Assembly: GCA_018114805.1 (NCBI GenBank)
Contig: CP073042.1
Coordinates: 5,005,501-5,069,500 of the forward strand
Source: Candidatus Streptomyces philanthi
Lineage (GTDB): Bacteria; Actinomycetota; Actinomycetes; Streptomycetales; Streptomycetaceae
Direction: 5' to 3'
Length of the DNA: 64,000 nt
The notes below the pieces were generated by a model. It saw only the letters and a program-made list of their open reading frames with translations, searched no databases and was not told the DNA's origin. Made by a program: the position numbers and the translations under genes. Shown here piece by piece: positions 46,964 through 55,292 of the stretch. Positions within the stretch are counted from its first letter, which is position 1; every line of letters starts with the position of its first letter.

Positions 46964-47899
46964 TCAGACCGCCGCCCCGTCCCGCGCGAACGCGGCGCCC
47001 GCGTCCCGCAGCCGTGCGTGCAGGCCGGCGAAGACGCGGGCCGAGCGCTCGCCCGGCCAGTCCCTCGGCAGCAGCGCGGGCGGCAACCCCGGGTCGGCGT
47101 AGGGGAGCGCGCGCCAGGAGTCGAGGGCCAGCAGGTAGTCCCGGTAGGCGTCGGCCGGCGGTATGGTGGTCCGCCGCGACCAGTGCCGGAGCACCGGCTC
47201 GTGGGTGGCGAGGAACGCGTGGTGCCGGGCGGCCAGCGCGTCCAGGTCCCACCACCGGCGCACCGCGTCCGCCGTCGCCTCGAACCCGGCGTGCGCCCCC
47301 CGGAACAGGTCCACGTACCCGTCCAGGTCGAGCCGGCGCAGGGTGTGCCGGGTCTCCTCGTACAGGTGGGCGGGGGCGATCCACACGCCTGGGGCGGCGG
47401 TGCCGAAGCCGAGTCGGGCCAGCCGGGAGCGCAGCAGGTGCCGCTTGTTGCGCTCGTGTTCCGGCACCGAGAAGACCGCCAGCAGCCAGTCGCCGGCCGT
47501 GGCCACCTCGCCGCCCCGCCCGGCGCCGCCGCCGGGCGCTTCGCGGGCGTCAGCGGCGTCAGCGGCGTCGGGGGCGTCGCCGGGGCGCGCGGTCAACCGG
47601 TAGGCGCCCAGGCGGCCGTAGATGCGCCGGTCGCCGTCGTCGAGGAGCTGGACGGCGTCCGGCGACGGCGCGTAACCGGCCGCCCCCCGCGTCGTCTTCG
47701 CGGCGACCAGCAGTCCGCGCCGCTTGAGCCGGGAGACCGCGGAGCGTACCGACGGCGGGTCCACGCCCACCGCGCCGAGCAGCCGGATCAGCGCCGCGAC
47801 CGGCACCGTCTCGGGTTCGCCGCCGGCGCCGCGGCCGTAGGCGCCGTAGTACGTCACGATCAGGGAGCGCGGGGTGTGCTGGGCGAGCGGATCGGTCAC
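46964..47899 (-). CDS. paaX: PaaX-family repressor
   Basis: Intact 311-residue GntR-like PaaX regulator. The N-terminal wHTH is PRSLIVTYYGAYGRGAGG, then VDPPSVRSAVSRLKRRGLLV. The C-terminal PaaX domain has WIAPAHLYEETRHTLRRL and HAFLATHEPVLRHW. PaaX proteins repress phenylacetate-type catabolism and are released by an aryl-CoA ester. An Ala/Asp/Gly-rich insertion occurs near residue 115. GTG 47899 follows the ligase stop by 32 bp on the same strand, so it is cotranscribed with the aryl-CoA ligase and probably recognises the CoA ester made by it. Confidence 0.85.
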   Translation of the reverse strand: MTDPLAQHTPRSLIVTYYGAYGRGAGGEPETVPVAALIRLLGAVGVDPPSVRSAVSRLKRRGLLVAAKTTRGAAGYAPSPDAVQLLDDGDRRIYGRLGAYRLTARPGDAPDAADAADAREAPGGGAGRGGEVATAGDWLLAVFSVPEHERNKRHLLRSRLARLGFGTAAPGVWIAPAHLYEETRHTLRRLDLDGYVDLFRGAHAGFEATADAVRRWWDLDALAARHHAFLATHEPVLRHWSRRTTIPPADAYRDYLLALDSWRALPYADPGLPPALLPRDWPGERSARVFAGLHARLRDAGAAFARDGAAV

Positions 47900-47931
47900 G
47901 CGGTCACTGTAGAGCCGTGCCCCGGCCGCCC

Positions 47932-49521
47932 TCAGCCGCCCTCGCGCAGCCGGTACTGCTGGAGCTTGCCGGTGGGGGTGCCCGGCAGCGCGGGCAGGAA
48001 CCTGAACTCGCGGGGGCACTTGTACGGGGCCAGTTCGGCCCTGGCGAACTCCCTGAGCGCCGCCGCCGCGTCGGGCCCCGGCGGCGCGCCGGGGCGCAGC
48101 ACCACGTGCGCGATGACCACGGCGCCGCGCGCCTCGTCGGGCCGCCCGGTGACCGCGGCCTCGACCACGTCGGGGTGGCGCGACAAGGCCTCCTCCACCT
48201 CCGGGCCCGCGATGTTGTACGGGGCGGAGACGATCATGTCGTCCGTGCGGGCCACGAAGCGGAAGTAGCCGTCGGGCTCGCGGACGTAGGTGTCGCCGGT
48301 GAGGTTCCAGCCGTCGCGCACGTACTCCCGCTGCCGCTCGTCCGCGAGGTAGCGGCAACCGGTGGGGCCGCGCACCGCGAGCGCGCCGGGTTCGCCGTCC
48401 ACCACGCGCGCCTCGAAGCCGGGCACCGGGACGCCGGTGGTGCCGGGGCGGATCGCGTCGTCGGCCGCCGCGATGAAGATGTGCAGCAGCTCGGTGCCGC
48501 CGATGCCGTTGATCAGCCGCAGCCTGGTCGCCGCGTGCCAGGCGTGCCACAGCGCGGCGGGCAGGTTCTCGCCCGCCGACACATAGCGCCGCAGCGAGGA
48601 GACGTCGTACTCCGCCAACCGCCCCAGCATCGCCCGGTAGGCGGTGGGCGCGGTGAACAACACCGAGACCCGGTGCGCGGCGATGTCACGCAACAGCTTG
48701 GCCGGTCCCGCCCAGGCGTCCAGGAACGCCGACGCGCCGGCCCGCAGCGGGAAGATCACCAGGCCGCCGAGGCCGAAGGTGAAGCCCAGCGGCGGGCTGC
48801 CCGCGAAGACGTCGTCCGGACGCGGCCGCAGCACCCGTGCCGAGAAGGTGTCCGCGACGGCCAGCACGTCCCGGTGGAAGGGCAGGCACCCCTTGGGCCG
48901 CCCGGTTGTGCCCGAGGTGAAGGCGATCAGCGCCACGTCGTCGGCGGCCGTCGGCACCGCCTCGTACGCGGCGGGCCGGGCGGCGGCCAGGCGCAACAGG
49001 TCGTCGGGGGCGGACGATTCGTACGCGGCGATCCGCAGCCCCGGCACGGCGGCCCGCTCCAGGTGGTCGAGGCGGTCGGCGGCGCACACCGCGTGCCGCA
49101 CCCGGGCCAACTCGCAGATGGTGGCCAGCTCCTGGTGGCGCTGGCTGGCCAGCACGGTCACCGCGACGGCGCCCGCCTTGAGCACCGCGAGCCAGCAGGC
49201 GGCCAGCCACGGCGAGGTGGGACCGCGCAACAGCACCCGGTTCCCGGGCCGTACCCCGAGGTCGTCGGTGAGCGCGTGCGCGAGCTGGTCGACCCGCGCC
49301 CGCAGCTCGCCGTACGTCCAACGCTGCCCGCCGGCACCGCGCAGCGCGACCCGGTCGGCCGCACGCCTGCCGTCGGACTCGGCGAGCAGTTCGACGGCGC
49401 AGTTGAGCCGGTCCGGATAGCTTGGGGCGGGCGGATCGCGCAGCAGGGTGGGCCACGCGTCCGGGGGCGGCAGGTGGTCCCGGGTGAAGGTGTCGGTGTG
49501 CGCCGACGGCGTGAGCTCCAT
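47932..49521 (-). CDS. benzoate/2-aminobenzoate-type CoA ligase (AMP-forming)
   Basis: Intact 529-residue adenylate-forming enzyme. A3 core IAFTSGTTGRPKGCLPFHRD, A5 INGIGGTELLHIF, A7/A8 DGWNLTGDTYVREPDGYFRF and AYNIAGPEVEEAL-like APYNIAGPEVEEALSRHP, A10 lysine in GTPTGKLQQYRL. It starts MELTPSAHTDTFTRDHLPPP, as in benzoate/2-aminobenzoate CoA ligases, which activate the aromatic acid for the salicylyl-/aminobenzoyl-CoA hydroxylase. It is divergent from the acyl-CoA dehydrogenase gene, with a shared operator between them. Confidence 0.88.
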   Translation of the reverse strand: MELTPSAHTDTFTRDHLPPPDAWPTLLRDPPAPSYPDRLNCAVELLAESDGRRAADRVALRGAGGQRWTYGELRARVDQLAHALTDDLGVRPGNRVLLRGPTSPWLAACWLAVLKAGAVAVTVLASQRHQELATICELARVRHAVCAADRLDHLERAAVPGLRIAAYESSAPDDLLRLAAARPAAYEAVPTAADDVALIAFTSGTTGRPKGCLPFHRDVLAVADTFSARVLRPRPDDVFAGSPPLGFTFGLGGLVIFPLRAGASAFLDAWAGPAKLLRDIAAHRVSVLFTAPTAYRAMLGRLAEYDVSSLRRYVSAGENLPAALWHAWHAATRLRLINGIGGTELLHIFIAAADDAIRPGTTGVPVPGFEARVVDGEPGALAVRGPTGCRYLADERQREYVRDGWNLTGDTYVREPDGYFRFVARTDDMIVSAPYNIAGPEVEEALSRHPDVVEAAVTGRPDEARGAVVIAHVVLRPGAPPGPDAAAALREFARAELAPYKCPREFRFLPALPGTPTGKLQQYRLREGG

Positions 49522-49598
49522 GGCGGATGCGCCCCCTTGGACCGATGGGGAAGTGCGGCAGTCCTGTCCCGAAGGTGCCTCGTCAGCGTAACGTTTTG

Positions 49599-49623
49599 GT
49601 GACGGAAGTCAACATATCGCGAT
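49599..49623. promoter_or_regulatory. operator candidate shared with the other half of the aromatic-CoA pathway
   Basis: GTGACGGAAGTCA (49599-49611) is identical to positions 39962-39974. It is followed by the palindrome TATCGCGATA (49614-49623). It lies in the 117-bp divergent region between the CoA ligase and acyl-CoA dehydrogenase, as expected for PaaX or another pathway regulator. Confidence 0.65.
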
Positions 49624-49638
49624 AAAGGAGGGGTGCCG

Positions 49639-50866
49639 ATGAGCGCCTTCGCCCTCGATCCGCAACAGCGCCGGTGGTGCGCCACGCTGCGCACCGTCGC
49701 TGCCGACCGGTTGCGCCCACTGGCCGAGCGCGGCGCGCCCGGACGGGTGAACCGGCCACTGGTGGCGGCCCTCGGCGAGCTGGGCCTGCTGCGCCGCCTC
49801 TTCCCCACCGCGACGGACGAACCGGGTGCCGACCCGGGGGGAGGCTCGGCCGGTGCGGGCGCCGAAGCGGAGACCGAGGCCGGTGCCGGCGCGCGTGCCC
49901 GTGGTGGCGTCGGCGGCGCGCCGAGCGCCGCGCGCGCCCTCCAGGCCCTCGGCTGCTATCCCGTGGTCCAGTCCGGCACCCCCGAGCAGCGGGCCCGCTG
50001 GCTGCCCGAGGTCATCGCCGGGCGCGCGGTGGCCGCGTACGCGCTCAGCGAACCAGGGGCCGGCTCCGACGCCGCGGCCCTCACCCTCGCGGCACGCCCG
50101 GTGGGCCCGGCCCACCCGGCGGGCACGACCGCTCTCGAGGCCGCGACCGGGGCGGCGGCCGGGGCCGCGATCGGGGCGGGGAGTTGGGAGCTGACCGGCG
50201 AGAAGTGCTGGATCTCCAACGCCCCCGAGGCCGACTTCTACACCGTCTTCGCCTGCACCACGCCCGGCGCCGGCAGCCGCGGCATCACGGCCTTCCTGGT
50301 ACCCGCCGACCGCCCGGGGCTCGGCGGCGAACCGCTGGAGATGCTCAGCCCCCACCCCGTCGGCCGGCTGACCTTCGACGCCGTGCCGGTCACCCGCGCC
50401 GACGTGCTCGGCGAGGTCGACGCCGGGTTCAAGGTCGCCATGCGCACCCTGAACCTGCTGCGCCCCAGCGTCGGTGCCTTCGCCGTCGGCATGGCCCAGC
50501 GCGCGCTTCGACCTCGCCCACGCGCGTCAGCGCACGGCGTTCGGCGGGCCGCTGCGCGACCTCCAGGCCGTCCAGCTCGCGGAGATGGCCACCTGCACCG
50601 AGGCCGCCCGCCTGCTCGTCTACGCGGCGGCCTCGGCCTACGACACCGGCCAACCCGACATCGCCCGCCGCTCGGCCATGGCCAAGCTGCTGGCCACCGA
50701 GACCGCGCAGTACGTCGTCGACGCCGCCGTCCAGATCCACGGCGCCCCCGCGCTGGAGCGCGGCTACCCACTGGAGCACCTGTACCGCGAGGTGCGCGCG
50801 CCCAGGATCTACGAGGGCGCCACGGAGGTCCAGCGCACCATCATCGCCAAGGAGCTGTACCGATGA
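49639..50866 (+). CDS. acyl-CoA dehydrogenase family protein
   Basis: About 408 residues. FAD/acyl-CoA segments: AAYALSEPGAGSDAAALTLA, GEKCWISNAPEADFYTVFA, HARQRTAFGGPLRDLQAVQL and the C-terminal HGAPALERGYPLEHLYREVR with IYEGATEVQRTIIAKELY. ATG 49639 has AAAGGAGGGG upstream. One shift near 50505 precedes FDLAHARQRTAFGG. N-terminal residues 60-95 are replaced by an Ala/Gly/Glu low-complexity stretch, and another Ala-rich insert lies at 155-180. In this pathway it would oxidise the ring-reduced CoA ester or a ring-opened acid. Confidence 0.82.
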
Positions 50867-51353
50867 CGCCACCGCCACCCACCGGCCAACCGCGGCCACC
50901 CCCGCCGGAGCCCGACCACCACCGTGTGAGCCCACCCGACCAGCCGACCGCCCCACCGCTGCGCCGCGTCAAACCCCGCCGAACTCGCCCCGCCGACCGG
51001 CTTCTCGCACGCCGTCACCGCCACCTGCGCCCAACTGGTCCTCCTCGCCGGACAGACCGCGCTGGACGGCGCGGGCCGGCTGGTGGACGGACCGCTGCCC
51101 GACCAGTTCGAGCGCGCCCTGGGTAACCTCCTCAACCGCGCTCCGCGCCGCCGGCGGCCGGCCCGAACACCTCGCGCGGGTCACAGTGTACACCACCGAC
51201 GTGGCCGACTACCGCGCCCACGCCCCCGCACTCGGCCGCGTCTGGCGCCGCCTGGCGGGCCGCCACTACCCGGCGATGGCCGTCGTGGGCGTGGTCCGGC
51301 TGTGGGACGAGCAGGCACACGTGGAGCTGGACGGCATCGCCCTCCTGCCGTGA
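50863..51353 (+). CDS. ridA: RidA/YjgF family protein
   Basis: About 160 residues: a Pro-rich N-terminal 35 residues, then the RidA fold, PPTGFSHAVTATCAQLVLLA, GQTALDGAGRLVDGPLPDQF, ARVTVYTTDVADYRAHAPAL and YPAMAVVGVVRLWDEQAHVE. RidA proteins hydrolyse reactive enamines/imines. In a 2-aminobenzoyl-CoA route this would suit removal of the amino group after ring reduction, supporting anthranilate rather than salicylate as substrate. Two shifts: near 50975 and near 51150. Its ATG overlaps the acyl-CoA dehydrogenase stop (ATGA). Confidence 0.8.
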
Positions 51354-51752
51354 GGGAGCGGTGCCGGGCGGAGGCACCGGTGGTACGAGGGCTCCGGCGC
51401 CGCGCCGCAGGCCAGCGCCATACGGTGCGCCGAGCGGAGCAGTCCGGCGTACGGCTGGGGGCGTACCGCCCCAGCACGGCTCCACCCCAGGGTGTGCGCG
51501 GACGTAGCACCACCGTTGGATGTGCCACCGCGGCCCGGCGGCATAGCGTCGGGGACGTAGCACGGCCGGTGCGGGGTAGGGGCACAGGCACCGGCCGCCC
51601 GCACGGGGGTGCGTGGCGTGGCGGCGCGCGATCAGCGCCGCCACGCCACGCGTGGCCCGCGCCCGCACCCGAGGATCCGGAGGGAACGCCCATGGATGGG
51701 CTGAACGACAGCGAGCCGAAGCAGGCGAGGAGGAACGAGGCAGTGCCCCCCG
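51354..51752. other. non-coding stretch between ridA and permease gene
   Basis: No gene supported. It contains a direct repeat GGACGTAGCAC at 51500-51510 and 51553-51563 and the strong terminator at 51611-51651. Confidence 0.45.
51611..51651. terminator. bidirectional terminator between convergent operons
   Basis: A perfect 17-bp stem with arm GCGTGGCGTGGCGGCGC (51611-51627) and a 7-nt loop lies between the aromatic-CoA operon and the siderophore permease operon. Confidence 0.85.
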
Positions 51753-52806
51753 TCACGCCGGCTGCCGCCGCCACTCCCGTACCAACAGGTAGCCGATGTA
51801 GGCGCCGCCGACTGCCATGGTGTAGATCCCCACCGGCAGGTCGTCGAAGAGCGGCAGTTGCTGCGCGGCCAGGTCGGCCGCGACCAGCAGCAGGGCGCCG
51901 AGCAGCGTGGACACCGCGAGTTGCGGGCCGGTGCTGCGCGTGAGCCGCTTCGCGATCTGCGGAGCGGTGAGGGAGATGAACGCGATGGGACCCGCGACGC
52001 TGACCGTGCCCGCGGAGAGCGCGATGGACAGCAGCACGGCCGCGGTCTTCGTGCGGCCGGGGTTGGCGCCGAGCCCGGTGTAGAGGTCGTCGCCCATCTC
52101 CCCGATGGTCAGCGGCCGGGCCAGCAACGCGGCCAGCGGGAGGCAGACGAGCAGGACGGTCCAGATGATCGTGGCGTCGTCCCAAGAGCGGCCGGTGAGA
52201 CTGCCGTTGACGGCGGCCAGGGAGCTGGCCTTGTCCCGCTCCACGGCGTAGACGACGTACTGGGTGACGGCGGTCGCCATGGCCGCCACGCCGATGCCGG
52301 CGACGACCAGCCGGCCCTGGCTGCGTAAGCCGGTGCCGGTCGAGACGTAGACCAGCCCATCGCCAGCAGCGCGCCCACGGAGGCCGGCACGACGTCGGGC
52401 AGGGACAGCGCGACGGTCGCCGCACCCGCGCCGGCACCGGAGCCGAGCCCGATGACGTCCGGGCTGCCCAGCGGGTTGCGGGTGACGGACTGGAAGAGCG
52501 TGCCGGACAGGCCGAAGGCCGCGCCGGTGGCGATCGCGACGGCCAGCCGCGGGCCGCGCAGCCGGTCGAAGACGAAGGCGTCCTTGCCCGTGGCCTCGCC
52601 GAGCAGCACGCCCGGGATGTCGGCCAGTTCGATGCCGAGCCGGCCCATGGTCAGCGTCGCGGCCGCCGCGACGACCAGCAGGACCAGCGTCGCCAGGCCC
52701 ACCACCACGGCCCAGACGTGTGGAAGGGCACGGCGACCCGGGGCCCGATCCGCAGTATCCCGCGACGCGGCCCGGATCGCCGGGTCGGCGACTGGGTGGT
52801 CGTCAT
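51753..52806 (-). CDS. siderophore ABC transporter permease (FecCD), second
   Basis: About 350 residues, 9-10 helices. FecCD signature segments: VFDRLRGPRLAVAIATGAAF, GTLFQSVTRNPLGSPDVIGL, RSWDDATIIWTVLLV, VAGPIAFISLTAPQIAKRL and the end VGIYTMAVGGAYIGYLLV. ATG 52806 overlaps the probable stop of the first permease (TGATG). Breaks: near 52730 between the N-terminal tail and HVWAVVVGLATLVL, and near 52350 before LVYVSTGTGLRSQGRLVVAG. It pairs with the first permease to import a ferric siderophore. No ATPase gene follows in this operon. Confidence 0.82.
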
Positions 52807-53838
52807 CACCCCCCTCATCCGACGTACGGCCAATAGCAGCGCGGGCGCCCCGACGCAGACGGTGACGACGCCCACCATGAGTTCCTGCGGGCGCAGCACC
52901 ACCCTGCCGATCACGTCGGCGAGCAGCAGGAGCGAGGGGCCCCGGCCAGGGCCGAGAACAGCAACTGGAGCCGTAAGTCCGCGCCCACCAGGACGCGCAC
53001 GAGGTGGGGCACGGGCCAGCCCGACGAACGCGATGGGGCCCACCGCCGCCGTCGCGGACGCGCTCAGCAGCGTCGCGGCGAGCAGGCCGGTGCCCTTGAC
53101 GCGGGCGGGGCTGATACCCAGCGAGGTGGCCTTGTCGTCGCCCATGGCCATGGCGTTCAGGCTCGGACCGAGGAGCAGCGCGACCACGAGGCCGACACCG
53201 GCGAAGGGCAGGACCGACCAGAACACGTCCCAGCCGCGCCCGCCGAGCGTGCCCACCACCCAGTAGCGGTAGGTGTCGAAGACCCTGGGCCGGGAGAGGG
53301 TGACGGCCTGGATGAACGCGGCGAGCACGGCGCTGAGCACCGCGCCGGCCAGCACCAGGCGCACCGGGCTGGTACGGCCGCCCGCCGTGCCGATCACGTG
53401 GACGGCGACGCCCGCTAGGAGCGCGCCGGGCAGCGCCCACCACATGGTCTCCCGCTGCCCGGTGGCGCCGCAGTAGGCGGTGGCCGCGACGATGCTCGTC
53501 GAGGCGCCCGCGTTGATGCCGAGCAACCCGGGCTCGGCCAGCGGGTTGCGGGTCATGCCCTGCATGAGCGCGCCCGCGACGGCCAGGCAGACCCCGGCGA
53601 GCACGTCGATCGCGGTGCGCGGGTAGCGGCTCTCCACGACGGTGCGCACATAGCTGTCGCCGCCTCCGGTGAGCACGTCGAGCACGTCGGAGGCGGCGGT
53701 CGGCTTGCTACCGTACATGACGCTGGCGAACAGGGCGATCGCCAGCAGGAACAGGCACCCGAGCAGGGCGAGGGAGAGCCCGGCGGGGCCCCGACGCTGT
53801 GCGCCGGGGCCCCGCCGGGCAGCAGAGGCTGTGGTCAC
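52806..53838 (-). CDS. siderophore ABC transporter permease (FecCD), first
   Basis: About 340 residues starting VTTASAARRGPGAQRRGPAG (GTG 53838). FecCD features: ESRYPRTAIDVLAGVCLAVA, GALMQGMTRNPLAEPGLLGI, VRLVLAGAVLSAVLAAFIQA and VGPIAFVGLA. One shift near 53000-53010 precedes VPHLVRVLVGADLR. The predicted end ALLLAVRRMRG is reached by removing one G from a six-G run at 52808-52813. The gene starts 16 bp after the binding-protein stop, so it is part of the same iron-regulated operon. Confidence 0.82.
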
Positions 53839-53854
53839 GCTCGCAGCTCCGCGG

Positions 53855-54919
53855 CTACTTGCCGGACTTGGCGACGGCCGCGTCGATCAGGGGCAGGTAC
53901 CGCTCGATGCTGTACGGCACCGTCAGCGGGTTGAGCATCGAGGAGGCGGTGATGAAGGACTGGTCCTTGCTGTAGACGAGCGCGCCCTTCTTGACCGCGG
54001 GGATCGCTGCGTACAGCGGCTGCGCCTCGATCTCCTTGCGGGTCTTGTCGTCGGTGCAGAAGGTGAAGGCGACGTCGCTCTTCTTGAGCTTGTCGGCGTT
54101 CTCCAGGCCGATCAGCGCGGAGTCGGTGCCCTCGGTCTCCTTGAAGGTTTTGACGACCGGGTCGACCTTCAGGCCCAGCTTGGAGACCATCTCCACGCGC
54201 TGCTCCTGCGGCTTGAAGACGCCGAGGGTGCCGGGGCCCGAGGTGTAGATGTAGGAGAACGTGACGTTCTTTTAGCTCGGCTTCTTCGCGGCGGCGTCGG
54301 CGAGCTGCTTGTCGATCTTCGCCGTCAGCTCCTTGGCCTTCTTCGGCTGCCCGAGTGCCTTGGCGATGAGGTCGATCTGCTGGTCCCAGTCGGTGCTCCA
54401 CGCCTTGTCCTGGTAGGCGACGGTGGGAGCGATGTCCTTGAGGATGTCGTACTGCTTCTGCGTGATCCCCGACCACGGGGCGAGGATGACGTCGCGCTCC
54501 AGCTCCGTGATGGCCTCGATGTCGAGTTCCTCACCGCCGGTGAACTGCTTGGGCAGCTTCTTCCCGGACTTGGTGACCGCCTCGTGGATCCACGGCAGGT
54601 AGCCGGTCTTGTCGCTGTCCCACTCGTACTTCTCGATGCCCACCTGTACGTTGCCGAGCGGGATGGCCGTCTCCGCGGAGCCCTGGCCCAGGGTCACGAC
54701 GCGCTGGGGCTTCTCCTTGATCTCAGCCTTGCCGAGCGCGCTCTTGATGGTGACCGGGAAGGCTCCGGCCTCGGCCGAGGCGCCCGCGTTCGCCGCGTCC
54801 TTCTTGCCGTCGTCGTCCTTGTCGTCCGAGCCGCAGCCCGTCACCAACAGGGTCAGCGAAACGGCTCCGGCCGCGGCCACGGCGGCCCGGTGGCGCAGGG
54901 AGGCCAGCAGAATGGGCAT
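53855..54919 (-). CDS. siderophore-binding lipoprotein, in-frame TAA
   Basis: About 354 residues of the FepB/FhuD substrate-binding class. Lipobox LLVTGC after a signal peptide (MPILLASLRHRAAVAAAGAV). PQRVVTLGQGSAETAIPLGN and LERDVILAPWSGITQKQYDI are typical N-lobe segments; the C-lobe contains YTSGPGTLGVFKPQEQRVEM and ENADKLKKSDVAFTF. A TAA at 54272-54274 interrupts one continuous frame between DAAAKKPS and KNVTFSYIYTS. An iron box lies about 120 bp upstream of the ATG at 54919, so the operon should be induced by iron limitation. Confidence 0.85.
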
Positions 54920-55239
54920 CGCGGAAGATCCTCGTTCTCAGGCACCAGGCGCCGGAACCGCCTCCCGCTGGCCCGCCCCAGGGTCATGTTTCGGCCTGGG
55001 ACGAGGGCACAATGGCAGGCGGCCGACGAAGATTTTAGGTGAGCCTAACCTACATAGACCGCGACGAACATCGCCCCCTACCTGCCCGCTACCGGCAGCC
55101 CGGACGCGAGGCGTACCCGAAGGGCGCAAAAATCCCGACTCGACCAGGAAATCCTTTGGCTGATAAGGGCGTTGTGAGCGGGCAGTGAACTGATTTAAGG
55201 GCGATGGCGAGCAGGGGGGAGGCCGCCGACGCGGCACAC
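54920..55239. other. siderophore-operon control region
   Basis: 320 bp with the iron box at 55035-55053. The distal part (55120-55200) is moderately AT-rich, with no gene or terminator for the operon's strand. Confidence 0.45.
55035..55053 (-). promoter_or_regulatory. iron box (DmdR1/DtxR-type operator)
   Basis: Read on the minus strand it is GTAGGTTAGGCTCACCTAA, matching the Streptomyces iron-box consensus TTAGGTTAGGCTCACCTAA at 18 of 19 positions. It lies about 120 bp before the siderophore-binding protein gene. Confidence 0.9.
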
Positions 55240-55285
55240 CGCCCCCGCCCCTCGCGGCAATGGGTCGACGGGAGGGGCGGGGGCG
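55240..55285 (-). terminator. terminator of the murA paralogue
   Basis: A perfect 14-bp stem has CGCCCCCGCCCCTC at 55240-55253 and its complement at 55272-55285, immediately after the stop at 55293. Confidence 0.8.
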
Positions 55286-55292
55286 TCTCGTC

